Shown: piece by piece, positions 7,742-15,649 of the stretch
How positions within the stretch are numbered: position 1 is the stretch's first letter
Layout of the letters: each line of letters starts with the position of its first letter
Assembly: GCF_002008365.1 (NCBI RefSeq)
Contig: NZ_MRDL01000001.1
Span: 248,001-312,000, forward strand
Length of the DNA stretch: 64,000 bases
Direction: 5' to 3'
DNA from: Rhizobium leguminosarum bv. viciae USDA 2370
Lineage (GTDB): Bacteria; Pseudomonadota; Alphaproteobacteria; Rhizobiales; Rhizobiaceae
Program-made: the position numbers and the translations under genes
Notes under the pieces: generated by a model
Told to the model about the DNA's origin: nothing
Database searches by the model: none
The model's input: only the letters and a program-made list of their open reading frames with translations

Positions 7742-9103
7742 CTAGCCTCTTGAAACAATCTCCTCGACCACGGCCTTGGCCTGCACCCGGATATCCGGAA
7801 CGGCCGTGATCTCCCAGAATTGCTCCGCCGTCAGGGCGCCGACCGCGAATAGTCGGGCAGGCGAGATCCGGGACGAGGCTATCACCTCGGAAGCGGCATC
7901 CACCTGGATTCCGAGGCCAAGAGGATCGGGGACGATCAACTCAAAGCGGCTCATTTCCTTCAAAAGCGGTGAATGACTGATCCCGGCCCGCTCCATTCCC
8001 GTGCAGTTGACGAGCCAGTCCGCCCTGATCTCGGCGATCTCTCGCGTCGATCTGACCCTGTAGCTGGCAGCAAGCCGCCCCTCCTCGGCTCCGAGCGATT
8101 TCAGGAAGCCCGCGTGGAAGCGAACGGTTCCGTCTAAGACCAGCTTCTCAAACCTGTCGAACACGTCAGGCGCGACCCGGTGACGATGAATGTTCCACCA
8201 TGGAAGCGCATGCCTGAGGAAGCGTGCCCGCTCCCTGCTCGAAAGCCGTTGCCAGAGGGCCTGCGTTGCAGGCCTCAGACCGTCCATCACGGCTCGCCAG
8301 TCGGCAACCGTCCTGCTCTTTCCCCGCAGGGTCTTCAATATGCCGCTGATCGTCTCCGGAAGCCTCTCGACGTCGATCGGCAGAGGCGCCGGCTGCTTCC
8401 ACGCGTGTCCGAGCGGTGCGAGCCCGCGCCGCGAAAGCACATCGATCTTGCCGCTGTGGCCATGGGCGCGAAGCGCGAGAACCTGATCGATCATCGTCAG
8501 GCCGGATCCGAGGATACACACCGCATCGGATGGTGCGACGCGCCTCAACCACGAAAGCCGCCACGGGTTCTCGATGATCCGCGATCGCAGCGATGGCGGG
8601 ACCCCGTCCGGAGCGGCCGGAAGGCTCGCGTTCCCGACGCCGAGGCAGAGCACCACGTTCTTCCCGGCAATCTCGTCGCCATTGCCGAGATGGAAGGCCA
8701 GCGTGCTGCTATAGCGTTCAACGCATCCCGCCGCCTTGGCTTTGATGAAATCGACCCGGCAACGGCCGTCCCGCTTTCGAAGCAGCCGTGCAAGCGTATC
8801 GCGAACATAAAGACCGAAATCGCTGCGCGAGGCGAAATCTCCTGCCTGCGTCAGGCGTCCATGGCTTTTCAGCCAGTCGACAAAGTCGTCGGGTTGATGC
8901 GGCAACAGGCTCTTGCGGCCGGCGGGAACATTGAGGCGATGGAGATAGAGCTCCGTCCGGTAGGCCGTCCCGCGGCCGAAACCGGGATCGTCGCCAACGA
9001 CGGCGATCTTCGCCGAAGCGGGAAGCTGTTCGATGAGATTGCAGGTAACCGCTATCGCTGAAAAACCGGAACCGACCACGATAACATCATATGTCAAATG
9101 CAT
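7742..9103 (-). CDS. FAD/NAD(P)-binding protein
   Basis: A 453-residue protein of the FAD-NAD(P)-binding family (lysine/ornithine monooxygenase-like fold). The first dinucleotide motif GSGFSA is at residues 11-16 (DVIVVGSGFSAIAV). A second NAD(P)-type motif, VCILGSGLTMIDQVLAL, lies near 195-211, and a VNCTGMER motif lies near 373. The start is uncertain: a GGGAGA site lies directly against ATG 9103, so the TTG at 9097 is also possible. It stands alone between the GntR unit and tauA, on the opposite strand to tauA. Members are often annotated as hydroxyacylglutathione-like or amine oxidoreductases without proof, and its substrate is unknown. Confidence 0.8.
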   Translation of the reverse strand: MHLTYDVIVVGSGFSAIAVTCNLIEQLPASAKIAVVGDDPGFGRGTAYRTELYLHRLNVPAGRKSLLPHQPDDFVDWLKSHGRLTQAGDFASRSDFGLYVRDTLARLLRKRDGRCRVDFIKAKAAGCVERYSSTLAFHLGNGDEIAGKNVVLCLGVGNASLPAAPDGVPPSLRSRIIENPWRLSWLRRVAPSDAVCILGSGLTMIDQVLALRAHGHSGKIDVLSRRGLAPLGHAWKQPAPLPIDVERLPETISGILKTLRGKSRTVADWRAVMDGLRPATQALWQRLSSRERARFLRHALPWWNIHRHRVAPDVFDRFEKLVLDGTVRFHAGFLKSLGAEEGRLAASYRVRSTREIAEIRADWLVNCTGMERAGISHSPLLKEMSRFELIVPDPLGLGIQVDAASEVIASSRISPARLFAVGALTAEQFWEITAVPDIRVQAKAVVEEIVSRG

Positions 9104-9211
9104 TCTCCCTGAAGCTCAGAACGTCATCGAGACATGTCGTCATTCAAGCCCCGTGTCGCTCACCGGTCCCTGCTGATCGCACAAGCGGCAGAATCACGAA
9201 AACAATTATCT

Positions 9212-9230
9212 CTATAGTCTATAAATATAG
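9212..9230. promoter_or_regulatory. AT-rich dyad upstream of tauA
   Basis: CTATA-N9-TATAG forms an inverted repeat and also contains a GTCTA half-site like the one found upstream of other operons in this window. It lies 91 bases before the tauA start. It may be a LysR-type regulator box, but it fits the shared motif less well than the other copies. Confidence 0.35.
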
Positions 9231-9320
9231 TTTGTTATTTCTCCCGCTAGCCCCTTCCCGACCATTACCCTTTTGAGGGTGAGATCAAGAGCCGAGCGGC
9301 TCTGAACAAAGGGGCTCAAG

Positions 9321-10334
9321 ATGAATTTCAGGAATTTGGTTGCCGCAATCGCCGTCGGCGTCGGCACTCTTGCAACGGCTGTTGTCGCTGAAGCGGCGGA
9401 CAAGAAGGTCGTCGTCGCCTATCAAACCGACGCCTTGCCGTCTTCCGTGGCGATCGCCAATGGCGAATTCGCCAAGGAGACGGGATACGAGATCGACTTC
9501 CGCCGGTTTAACTCAGGCGCCGAAATCTTTGCGGCAATTGCCTCCGGCGATGTCCAGGTCGGCTATGTCGGCTCCAGCCCGTTTGCGGCTGCGGTATCAC
9601 GCGGGCTCGAGGTCAAGGCCTTTTACCTCGCCTCGATCTCGGGCATCGACGAGGCTCTCGTCGTCCGTAACGGCTCCGGTATCGAAAGCCTGAATGATCT
9701 GAAGGGCAAGAAGCTTGCGGCCGCGCCTGTTTCCACCGACCACTATCAGCTTCTGGCGCTGATCAAATCGCTCGGTCTGACCGAAAAGGACGTTCAGGTC
9801 TTCGCAATCCCTCAGCCTGAGATCGTCGCCAGCTATAACCGCGGCGATATCGATGGCGGCTTCGTCTGGGATCCGGCACTCACCGAACTGAAGAAGAACG
9901 GCAAGGTCCTGGTGACCTCCAAGGAGGTGGCAGACAAGGGTGCACCGACATTCTCCGCCTGGGTCGCGACCTCGAAATTTGCCGCCGACAACCCGGCGTT
10001 TCTGAAGGGCTTCGCTTCGGTCATCAACAAATACTACGCATCCTTTGCCTCGGACAAATCCGCCTGGGGTCCCGACAGCGACAACGCCAAGTCACTCGCC
10101 AAGCTTCTCGGCGGAACAGCCGACCAGCAGGCATCGGCCCTGAAGAACCTCACGCTGCTGACACCTGAGGTCCAGGCATCGGATGCCTGGCTTGGCGGCG
10201 GCGAAAAGGCGGGTGCCGGCAAGATCCTCAAGGACACCGCATCGTTTCTGAAGGAACAGGGCAAGGTTTCTGACGTGCTGGCGAATTACGGCGCCTTCGT
10301 CACCGCAGATGCCCTCACCGGCGTCAGCAACTGA
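9321..10334 (+). CDS. tauA: Taurine ABC transporter, substrate-binding protein
   Basis: A 337-residue periplasmic binding protein with a signal peptide of about 25 residues (ending AEA). The mature part shows the TauA pattern: [19 protein letters not shown] near 30-48, [20 protein letters not shown] near 77-96, and [11 protein letters not shown] near 134. It delivers taurine (or a similar sulfonate) to TauBC for use as a sulfur source. The start has an AAGGGG ribosome binding site 7 bases upstream. It is followed by a strong hairpin and then tauB and tauC. No tauD-type dioxygenase gene is present, so the desulfonating enzyme must be elsewhere. Confidence 0.92.
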   Translation: MNFRNLVAAIAVGVGTLATAVVAEAADKKVVVAYQTDALPSSVAIANGEFAKETGYEIDFRRFNSGAEIFAAIASGDVQVGYVGSSPFAAAVSRGLEVKAFYLASISGIDEALVVRNGSGIESLNDLKGKKLAAAPVSTDHYQLLALIKSLGLTEKDVQVFAIPQPEIVASYNRGDIDGGFVWDPALTELKKNGKVLVTSKEVADKGAPTFSAWVATSKFAADNPAFLKGFASVINKYYASFASDKSAWGPDSDNAKSLAKLLGGTADQQASALKNLTLLTPEVQASDAWLGGGEKAGAGKILKDTASFLKEQGKVSDVLANYGAFVTADALTGVSN

Positions 10335-10343
10335 TCCTCCCCA

Positions 10344-10371
10344 ACGCCGGCGCGGCTTGCCGCGCCGGCGT
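10344..10371 (+). terminator. Intercistronic hairpin between tauA and tauB
   Basis: A perfect 13-bp GC-rich stem (ACGCCGGCGCGGC paired with its complement around TT) begins 9 bases after the tauA stop and ends 19 bases before tauB. There is no U-tract. It probably protects the tauA mRNA or partly terminates transcription, giving more binding protein than transporter. Confidence 0.65.
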
Positions 10372-10390
10372 CGAACCTGCGAGCGGCAAC

Positions 10391-11179
10391 ATGCTTAAAG
10401 TCGATCACGCCAGCGTTTTCTTCGCAGCCCGCGACGGGCGGACCGTTCATGCACTCGATCGCGTTTCCTTCGATATTCCCGAACGGGGCTTCGTCGTTGC
10501 GCTCGGAGCGTCGGGATGCGGCAAATCAACCCTTCTCAATGCGATCGCCGGTTTCCTCCCGCTTTCGGATGGCCGGATCACGCTCGATGGCCGCGCGGTC
10601 GAAAAACCCGGCGCGGATCGTGGCGTCGTCTTTCAGAAGGACTCGCTGCTGCCCTGGAAATCCGTTGTCGACAATGTCGCGCTCGGTTTGAAATTCGCCG
10701 GGGTCAAGCGCAAGGAGCGCGAAGCGCGCGCCCTGGAGCTTCTCCGGCTCGTCGGCCTCGATGAATTCGCCGGCGCTTTTCCCTACGAGCTGTCGGGCGG
10801 TATGCGCCAGCGTGTCGGCATTGCACGTGCTCTGGCGACAAATCCCGACATCCTGCTGATGGACGAGCCGTTCGGCGCGCTCGACAGCCTGACGCGCGAG
10901 CAGATGCAGGAACTGCTGGTTTCCATCTGGGATAAAACGGCAAAGAAGATTTTCTTCATCACGCACTCGATCGAAGAGGCCTTGTTCCTGGGGACGCAGG
11001 TGCTGGTCATGTCACCGCGACCGGGCCGCGTCGTGGCACGTTTCGATCTCGATTTCGTTCGCCGCTTCGCCGAAACCGGCGACGCCCGGTCGATCAAGGC
11101 GTCGCCGCAATTTGCCGAGCTGCGCGAGGAGATCCGCGCCATTCTCCACAGCACCGAAGACCTCAGGAGCGCCGCATGA
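10391..11179 (+). CDS. tauB: Taurine ABC transporter, ATP-binding protein
   Basis: A 262-residue ABC ATPase of the nitrate/sulfonate/taurine group. Walker [10 protein letters not shown] is at residues 39-47, the Q-loop is in [14 protein letters not shown], the signature LSGGMRQR is near 136, and Walker [13 protein letters not shown] is followed by the H-loop [10 protein letters not shown]. It energises uptake with TauC at the inner membrane. Its end overlaps the tauC start by 4 bases (ATGA), which shows coupling. Confidence 0.92.
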   Translation: MLKVDHASVFFAARDGRTVHALDRVSFDIPERGFVVALGASGCGKSTLLNAIAGFLPLSDGRITLDGRAVEKPGADRGVVFQKDSLLPWKSVVDNVALGLKFAGVKRKEREARALELLRLVGLDEFAGAFPYELSGGMRQRVGIARALATNPDILLMDEPFGALDSLTREQMQELLVSIWDKTAKKIFFITHSIEEALFLGTQVLVMSPRPGRVVARFDLDFVRRFAETGDARSIKASPQFAELREEIRAILHSTEDLRSAA

Positions 11180-12030
11180 GCGACATAGTGCAGGCCCCGC
11201 CGATTGCGGCGGGCAGAGAGGACCGCCAGGTCAAGCTGGTAAAAATGGCAAGCTTCGGAGCCGGCGAGAAATCGACGGTGGCCATCAGCATTGCCACGGC
11301 CCTCGCCATCCTTCTGCTGTGGTGGCTGGTATCGGCGCTCGGTGTCGTCCCACACCTGTTCCTGCCGCGTCCAGACGAGGTGCTGACACAAATCGGCGCC
11401 ATTTATCGCGACGGCTACGCCGGAGCGTCACTGTCCGAGCATGTTTTTGCGAGCTTGTTCCGCATCGTGGTCGCCGCCCTCATCGCCGTTTCCGCCGGCA
11501 TCCCGCTCGGGTTGCTCATGGGCCTGAATCGCTGGGCAAAAGGGGTGCTCGACGCGCCGATCGAATTCTACTGGCCGCTTCCGCCACTCTCCTACCTGCC
11601 GCTGATGATCATCTGGCTCGGCATTGGGGAGACGTCGAAGATCACGCTGCTGGTGCTTGCGATGTTCGCGCCGATCTGCCTCTCGGCCCAGGCCGGCGTT
11701 CGTTCGCTGCCGATCGAGCGCGTCAATGCCGCACGTTCCTTGGGCGCAAGCCGGCTGCAGCTCTTCCTTGATATCGTCCTGCCGTCGGCCCTGCCCGAGA
11801 TCCTCACCGGTATCCGAATTGCGCTCGGTGTCGGCTGGGGCACGCTGGTCGCGGCCGAATTGATCGCATCCACGCGCGGGATCGGTTTCATGATCATGTC
11901 GGCTTCACAGTTCCTGGCGACCGACGTCGTCTTCGTCGGCATCGGCATCATCGCGATCTGCGCATTCACCTTCTCGGCCGCCATTCGTTTTCTGGAGGCG
12001 TTCCTTGTGCCTTGGAAGGGCAAGCTCTGA
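11176..12030 (+). CDS. tauC: Taurine ABC transporter, permease
   Basis: A 284-residue inner-membrane permease with about six transmembrane segments and the conserved EAA-type loop ([27 protein letters not shown], about residues 183-209). This is the standard partner of TauB. It overlaps tauB by 4 bases and ends the tau operon. It stops 24 bases before the convergent end of the ChaC-like gene. Within this family SsuC and TauC cannot be fully separated by sequence; the TauA-like binding protein favours taurine. Confidence 0.92.
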   Translation: MSDIVQAPPIAAGREDRQVKLVKMASFGAGEKSTVAISIATALAILLLWWLVSALGVVPHLFLPRPDEVLTQIGAIYRDGYAGASLSEHVFASLFRIVVAALIAVSAGIPLGLLMGLNRWAKGVLDAPIEFYWPLPPLSYLPLMIIWLGIGETSKITLLVLAMFAPICLSAQAGVRSLPIERVNAARSLGASRLQLFLDIVLPSALPEILTGIRIALGVGWGTLVAAELIASTRGIGFMIMSASQFLATDVVFVGIGIIAICAFTFSAAIRFLEAFLVPWKGKL

Positions 12031-12054
12031 CCAGGTGGCGGCAGGGATGCCTAT

Positions 12055-12822
12055 TCAATGGCTTCCTGCCGCCGCGTTCAGCCCGTGTATGGCGACAAGC
12101 TCGGCTGCGACCAGCTTCTGAAGCCGCCATAAATTGCGGTCCCTGATGCCGCGTTCCTCCAGATGCTTCACCGTCAGATACAGATATTCGGCGCAGGAGC
12201 CCATATGTCCGCAGGCTCTCGCAAGCACCTGCGCCACCGTCTCCAGCGGCAATTTGCGGGAAACCCGCTCGCCCTTCGGGCCAGCCCAAAAGACCAGCGC
12301 GCGCACCAGCCCATGCGCGGTCGCGACCGGGATCCAGCGAACCGTCGCAGCGTCTTCGATCGTGCCGACCTCACGGCGGATCAACCGCCTAATCTGGCCA
12401 AGGCGATCATCATCGGCAAGCCTGAAGACAATGCCGTTGCAACGTCCGCCGCGGTCAAGTGCCATCATCAGGCCCGGCTGTGCTCGCGTTCCCCGCCAGC
12501 GGGTCATCTGCAGACAGAAGGAGCGATGCCACCCTCTTGTTGCGCCATGCTGCGATTCGACGGCATCGAAGTCCGGCTTCCATATCAATGATCCATAGGC
12601 GAAGATCCAAAGCGGCGCGCCGATAGACTCATCGAGCAGCCGGTTGGCGAGCATCTCCACCTCTGCTTCGGTCAGCGGTGTTCGGTGTGGCTCGGGGCCT
12701 ACATCGACCGCAGGGCGAAGGCTCAGCGATACGAGCTCGTCCGTTAGAGCCATTCTTGATCCGGTCATCAAAAGTTTGCTTCCCCGGACCGTCACCAGCT
12801 TATGCTCCCGGATATCCGTCAT
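12055..12822 (-). CDS. ChaC-like gamma-glutamylcyclotransferase
   Basis: A 255-residue protein with the ChaC/GGCT fold: FAYGSLIWKPDF (residues 74-85), ATRGWHRSFCL near 97, the catalytic glutamate probably in LIRREVG near 166, and a C-terminal GSCAEYLYLTVKHLEE segment. ChaC enzymes cleave glutathione to 5-oxoproline and Cys-Gly. In this window it lies beside taurine uptake and an FMN reductase, so release of sulfur from glutathione is a reasonable role (inference). It starts 3 bases after the stop of the preceding small gene and is the last gene of a minus-strand run. Confidence 0.88.
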   Translation of the reverse strand: MTDIREHKLVTVRGSKLLMTGSRMALTDELVSLSLRPAVDVGPEPHRTPLTEAEVEMLANRLLDESIGAPLWIFAYGSLIWKPDFDAVESQHGATRGWHRSFCLQMTRWRGTRAQPGLMMALDRGGRCNGIVFRLADDDRLGQIRRLIRREVGTIEDAATVRWIPVATAHGLVRALVFWAGPKGERVSRKLPLETVAQVLARACGHMGSCAEYLYLTVKHLEERGIRDRNLWRLQKLVAAELVAIHGLNAAAGSH

Positions 12823-12825
12823 GCG

Positions 12826-13134
12826 TCAGTGCACCGTAAATCTGGCCGCATCGGCCTGGCGCCGCTGCAGGCTGCGTATCAGCATCGCGGCCTCCCTGAC
12901 GATTGCCGAAAACGTCGCATCATCGGCCTCTGCGATCCTTCCCGTCATCTCGCGGATGATCGTCGTCAAATGAATGATGGAATGGCGATGCTGCGCATCT
13001 CCCGATCCTATTTCGGCATCGGCCATGGCGAGCAGCGTCTGCACCAGCCGCTCCATGGTTTGGCGGCGCCTGGTCCTCGGGTCGGCATTCGGATCTTCGC
13101 TAAGGCGCAGCAGGTCGGCGACAATGTCGGACAT
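12826..13134 (-). CDS. Hypothetical 102-residue protein
   Basis: No family recognised. The 102-residue product begins MSDIVADLLRLSEDPNADP and is predicted to be almost wholly helical, soluble and rich in Arg/Ala, with pattern RRRQTMERLVQTLLAMADAEIGSG. The ATG at 13134 is chosen because a longer in-frame extension would overlap the upstream hydrolase gene completely. It lies between the hydrolase (11 bases) and the ChaC-like gene (3 bases) and so belongs to the same transcript. A regulatory or structural helper role is possible but unproven. Confidence 0.6.
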   Translation of the reverse strand: MSDIVADLLRLSEDPNADPRTRRRQTMERLVQTLLAMADAEIGSGDAQHRHSIIHLTTIIREMTGRIAEADDATFSAIVREAAMLIRSLQRRQADAARFTVH

Positions 13135-13145
13135 TGCGATTCCAC

Positions 13146-13727
13146 TCACATTGCAAAGGCCGGGGGCATGGAAACGACATGCCTTCGACCGCGCGTTTGC
13201 GTCTTCAAGCCCTCCAGCAATCGGTAGCCGTTGCGCCAGCGGCCAAAGCCGCTGGAGACATTGATGTGTCCGGCAAGGCCGATATTCCTGGTCTCGGCGT
13301 TCCACAGGCGGCCGAACAGGGTCAACCGATCGACCGTCATGTAGGCATCGTTCATGCTGCCGACGACGATGCTTGGAAAAGGCAAAGGCGCCGTCGGCAT
13401 GGCGCCAAACGAGATAAGCCCCGGATGCAGGTTTTCCGTGGCCGGCAGATCGCATGGAGCAACGAGCAATGCCCCTTTGACGCGCCGCGCCGCACTTCGC
13501 CCGGCCAAGCGGGCGGCAAGCAGGCATCCGAGACTATGGGCGACCAGATAGGCCTCGCCGGCCTCTTCAAGTGCGCCTTCCAATCGCAGCAGCCAACTGT
13601 CAAGGTTCGGATGATCCCAGTCCTGCTGGGCGACGCAACGACTGCCCGGCTGATCCTGCAGCCAGTGCTGTTGCCAATGCCCTTCTCCCGAGCCGAAAAG
13701 CCCGGGAAGAATAAGTACATCGATCAT
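13146..13727 (-). CDS. RBBP9/YdeN-type serine hydrolase
   Basis: A 193-residue small alpha/beta hydrolase of the RBBP9/YdeN (DUF1234-like) group. It opens MIDVLILPGLFGSGEGHWQ, with DWDHPNLDSWLLRLE near 36-50 and the nucleophile elbow AHSLG with Ser65. The C-terminal GHINVSSGFGRW carries the catalytic histidine. ATG 13727 is chosen because the fold begins there and GGAGAGGA precedes it. An ATG at 13784 with a closer GTGAGG site would add 19 unrelated residues. It follows two very small genes and precedes the 102-residue hypothetical. The substrate is unknown. Confidence 0.82.
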   Translation of the reverse strand: MIDVLILPGLFGSGEGHWQQHWLQDQPGSRCVAQQDWDHPNLDSWLLRLEGALEEAGEAYLVAHSLGCLLAARLAGRSAARRVKGALLVAPCDLPATENLHPGLISFGAMPTAPLPFPSIVVGSMNDAYMTVDRLTLFGRLWNAETRNIGLAGHINVSSGFGRWRNGYRLLEGLKTQTRGRRHVVSMPPAFAM

Positions 13728-13797
13728 CTGACGGCATCCTCTCCGAAGCTGCGCGTCGGTCCTTTTCCCGATCGGGGCAAACATCTGACCTCACTCA

Positions 13798-13947
13798 TCA
13801 GACCAGCCCGATCACCAGGGCGAACAGGAATGTGAAGGAACTGACGATCGTGCAGATTCCGGCCGCATGCCTGAAATGCGACATGACGCTGCCTTCCGCT
13901 CTTCTCGCACCGTGCCGACGCAGGTCGGTCTCAACGACAATCGCCAT
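13798..13947 (-). CDS. Small 49-residue membrane protein
   Basis: A 49-codon open frame starting ATG 13947 with GAGGAG about 9 bases upstream. The N-terminal half is basic (TDLRRHGARRAEG). The C-terminal half is one hydrophobic segment (ICTIVSSFTFLFALVIGLV), which ends the protein. This is consistent with a single-pass inner-membrane peptide with the basic end in the cytoplasm. It starts 13 bases after the 58-residue gene and ends 13 bases before the longer possible hydrolase start, so the order suggests one transcript. No family is recognised. Confidence 0.5.
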   Translation of the reverse strand: MAIVVETDLRRHGARRAEGSVMSHFRHAAGICTIVSSFTFLFALVIGLV

Positions 13948-13960
13948 CACGCCGTTCTCC

Positions 13961-14137
13961 TCAATACCAAAGGCCGGGCATGGTGCCCCAATAATGGAGT
14001 TCGTATTCGCGGGCGGACCGGTCGCGCTCGTCGTCCGGCATGAACAATCCGTTCACAGGCTCCCGTGCAGCGGGCGGCTTCAGGCCGAGGATCCGGCCGA
14101 TCGAAAGCTTCAGCCAGAACTGAAAATCAAGCTTCAT
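13961..14137 (-). CDS. Small 58-residue protein
   Basis: A 58-residue frame with a perfect AGGAGG ribosome binding site 6 bases before ATG 14137. The product begins MKLDFQFWLKLSIGRILGLK, an amphipathic helix, then a polar acidic middle (MPDDERDRSAREYELHYW) and ends GTMPGLWY. The strong translation signal and the tight spacing to the next small gene argue that it is real. It lies just after the tandem-hairpin repeat, so transcription may start between the repeat and this gene. Function unknown. Confidence 0.55.
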   Translation of the reverse strand: MKLDFQFWLKLSIGRILGLKPPAAREPVNGLFMPDDERDRSAREYELHYWGTMPGLWY

Positions 14138-14171
14138 GCGAACCTCCTGTCAGGAACCGGTATTCTTCGGC

Positions 14172-14275
14172 TAGAGCATTTCCGTTTTTCTTCGAATCAC
14201 GGAGGTGCTCTATCTCTTTGTTTTCATGCAATTCCGGACGCAAAACCGCTGTGCACTTTTGCTGGAATTGCTCTA
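14172..14275. repeat. Tandem-hairpin intergenic repeat element
   Basis: Two imperfect hairpins lie side by side. The first (14172-14212) pairs TAGAGCATTTCCGT with ACGGAGGTGCTCTA, 14 bp including two G-U pairs. The second (14228-14271) pairs GCAATTCC with GGAATTGC. The whole unit begins TAGAGCA and ends TTGCTCTA, so its ends are also inverted. I recognise this as a type of short palindromic element common between genes in Rhizobium and Agrobacterium genomes (recollection, not checked). It could act as an mRNA 3' structure or be a miniature mobile element. Confidence 0.65.
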
Positions 14276-14470
14276 CGAAATCAGCGAATGACGTTGTGCA
14301 TTGGCGAGAAGAACGTGAAGCGATGCCGTCGGTCCGTAGAGCATCAGCAGGCGGTTCTCCTCGCGTTTGGCGAGACGATATCGTCGGGCGAATTCGAAGA
14401 CGCTCCACAATTGCTCGCTTGGCCCCGGCCTTTCCTCATCGGTGATCGTTGCTTCCTGAGATCGAGCCAT
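14273..14470 (-). CDS. Hypothetical 65-residue protein
   Basis: A 65-residue protein starting ATG 14470, 11 bases after the FMN reductase stop, with AAGGA about 9 bases upstream. The sequence is charged at the N-terminus (ARSQEATITDEERPGP), then forms a likely helical block (QLWSVFEFARRYRLAKREENRLLMLYG). No family recognised. Its stop codon overlaps the outer end of the tandem-hairpin repeat, which may act as its terminator. Coupling to the FMN reductase suggests a shared transcript. Confidence 0.6.
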   Translation of the reverse strand: MARSQEATITDEERPGPSEQLWSVFEFARRYRLAKREENRLLMLYGPTASLHVLLANAQRHSLIS

Positions 14471-14481
14471 GGTGACGATCC

Positions 14482-15042
14482 TTACTCGGCTGCCGCCAGG
14501 GCCGGGTTTGCGCCCGGAAAGAAGGCCGCCAATTCGTCGATCACGTCGTTGATGCGGGCTAAAAGCGCGTCGGATGAAACCGCATAGTTTGTGAAATCGC
14601 GGTCGGACGCATAGACGGCGGTCGGCAAGGTATGGGCCATGAAAAACCCAAACAGCGGCCGAAGCTGATGCTCGACCATCAACGCATGCCGGTCACCGCC
14701 GCCGGTCGCCGTGATGATGATCGGCTTGCCCCGAAGTTCGTGCGGGTCGATCAGGTCGATGAGGTGTTTGAAATGGCCGGGATAAGAGCCCTTGTAGGTT
14801 GGCGAGCCGATGATCAGGGCATCGGCCTGCACGATCTCGTCGACGACATGCCTGGCCTGCGCGTCGAGATCCTTGCGCCACAAGGCGCTGCCAAGCGACG
14901 GACCGACATCATGCAGATCATAGCTCTTGCTCGCAAATCCGTAGCGAATGCTCGCACGTTCGGCGACGTGCCGCACAAGTGCCAATGTCTTCGATGGACG
15001 GTTGAAGCTGCCAGCGATGCCGACGAGTTTGAAACCTGACAT
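14482..15042 (-). CDS. NADPH-dependent FMN reductase (MsuE/SsuE-like)
   Basis: A 186-residue flavodoxin-fold reductase. It shows the phosphate-binding loop GIAGSFNRPSKT (residues 8-19), IIGSPTYKGSYPGHFKHLIDLI near 77-98 and TATGGGDRHALMVEHQLRPLF near 111-131. These are features of the SsuE/MsuE group, which supplies FMNH2 to alkanesulfonate-type monooxygenases. The window holds several such oxygenases (20511, 27181, 28555) but none directly beside this gene. A GTCTA-N9-TAGAT dyad lies 34 bases before the start, the same position as at the oxygenase operon near 29.55 kb. Co-regulation with that operon is therefore likely (inference). Confidence 0.88.
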   Translation of the reverse strand: MSGFKLVGIAGSFNRPSKTLALVRHVAERASIRYGFASKSYDLHDVGPSLGSALWRKDLDAQARHVVDEIVQADALIIGSPTYKGSYPGHFKHLIDLIDPHELRGKPIIITATGGGDRHALMVEHQLRPLFGFFMAHTLPTAVYASDRDFTNYAVSSDALLARINDVIDELAAFFPGANPALAAAE

Positions 15043-15463
15043 GGTTTTTCCTCTCTTTGCGTTGCCCCAACTATTGTCTACAAAATTGATAGATTAAAGG
15101 AACGTGCGTCTCTCCTTCTTCGCCTGGTTGAAAAAAACGTTCGCCGCCGCTCCAGCACGCATAGGCTGCATGGCGATCGTCACAAGGGATCGCCGGTCCA
15201 GCGACCGCTTCGACCTCGCGTGCGGGAAGACGGCAGGAAGGGGAACTTGTTCGGCTTCTTTTGTAGACGCTGGTGTGGGCGGCATCGTGATGTCGCGAGC
15301 CTGGCGAGAAGCTCGTACAAATTGCTCGCCATAAATGGCTTTGCCGCAAGGTCGAATATAATTGGTATAAGATTTCCGGTTCAGCGGAACGATTGGATGA
15401 CAAGCCCTGCCTTTTCCTCTGCGGAAAATATACGCTTCTTATAGATTTTAGCGGGAGCTTTTC
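15043..15463. other. Intergenic region between FMN reductase and XRE units
   Basis: About 420 bases between divergent genes. The left end carries the GTCTA-N9-TAGAT dyad. The remainder contains only short open frames without ribosome binding sites or family resemblance. The right end (15410-15450) is AT-richer (gaaaatatacgcttcttatag) and probably holds the promoter of the plus-strand genes. Confidence 0.5.
15076..15094. promoter_or_regulatory. CTA-N9-TAG dyad upstream of FMN reductase
   Basis: GTCTA, nine bases (caaaattga), TAGAT. It lies 34 bases upstream of the FMN reductase start. It fits the T-N11-A layout of LysR-type regulator boxes and matches copies at 29582 and 52504. Confidence 0.5.
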
Positions 15464-15649
15464 ATGCCAGTGCAGACGGCTGATGTCATCGATTTCCAGG
15501 CCTACCGGCAATCTCGCAGCAAAGATGCGCCCGATGCGCTGAAGGCGGCCGCGCCCGTATCCTTTGCGATGCAGCCGGTTCTGATGTGGGTGCCCTATTG
15601 GGGCTTTGTCCCGGTCATGGCAATGGGCATTGCGGGATATGGCGTCTGA
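15464..15649 (+). CDS. Small hydrophobic-tailed protein upstream of XRE regulator
   Basis: A 61-residue protein (ATG 15464, GGGAG about 7 bases upstream). The first 30 residues are polar (DVIDFQAYRQSRSKDAP). The last 25 are hydrophobic (MQPVLMWVPYWGFVPVMAMGIAGYGV), possibly a membrane-inserted tail. Its last 11 bases overlap the start of the XRE-cupin gene, which indicates translational coupling. Such leader-type genes can set the level of the regulator that follows. No family recognised. Confidence 0.6.
   Translation: MPVQTADVIDFQAYRQSRSKDAPDALKAAAPVSFAMQPVLMWVPYWGFVPVMAMGIAGYGV

Noticed and set aside
9212..9230. Full copy of the GTCTA-N9-TAGAC motif before tauA
   Set aside because: Only one half-site is present in the right register; it is listed as a weak variant only.
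15071..15511. Minus-strand frame of 146 codons next to the FMN reductase
   Set aside because: No ribosome binding site or family pattern; it spans the promoter region and the shared dyad.
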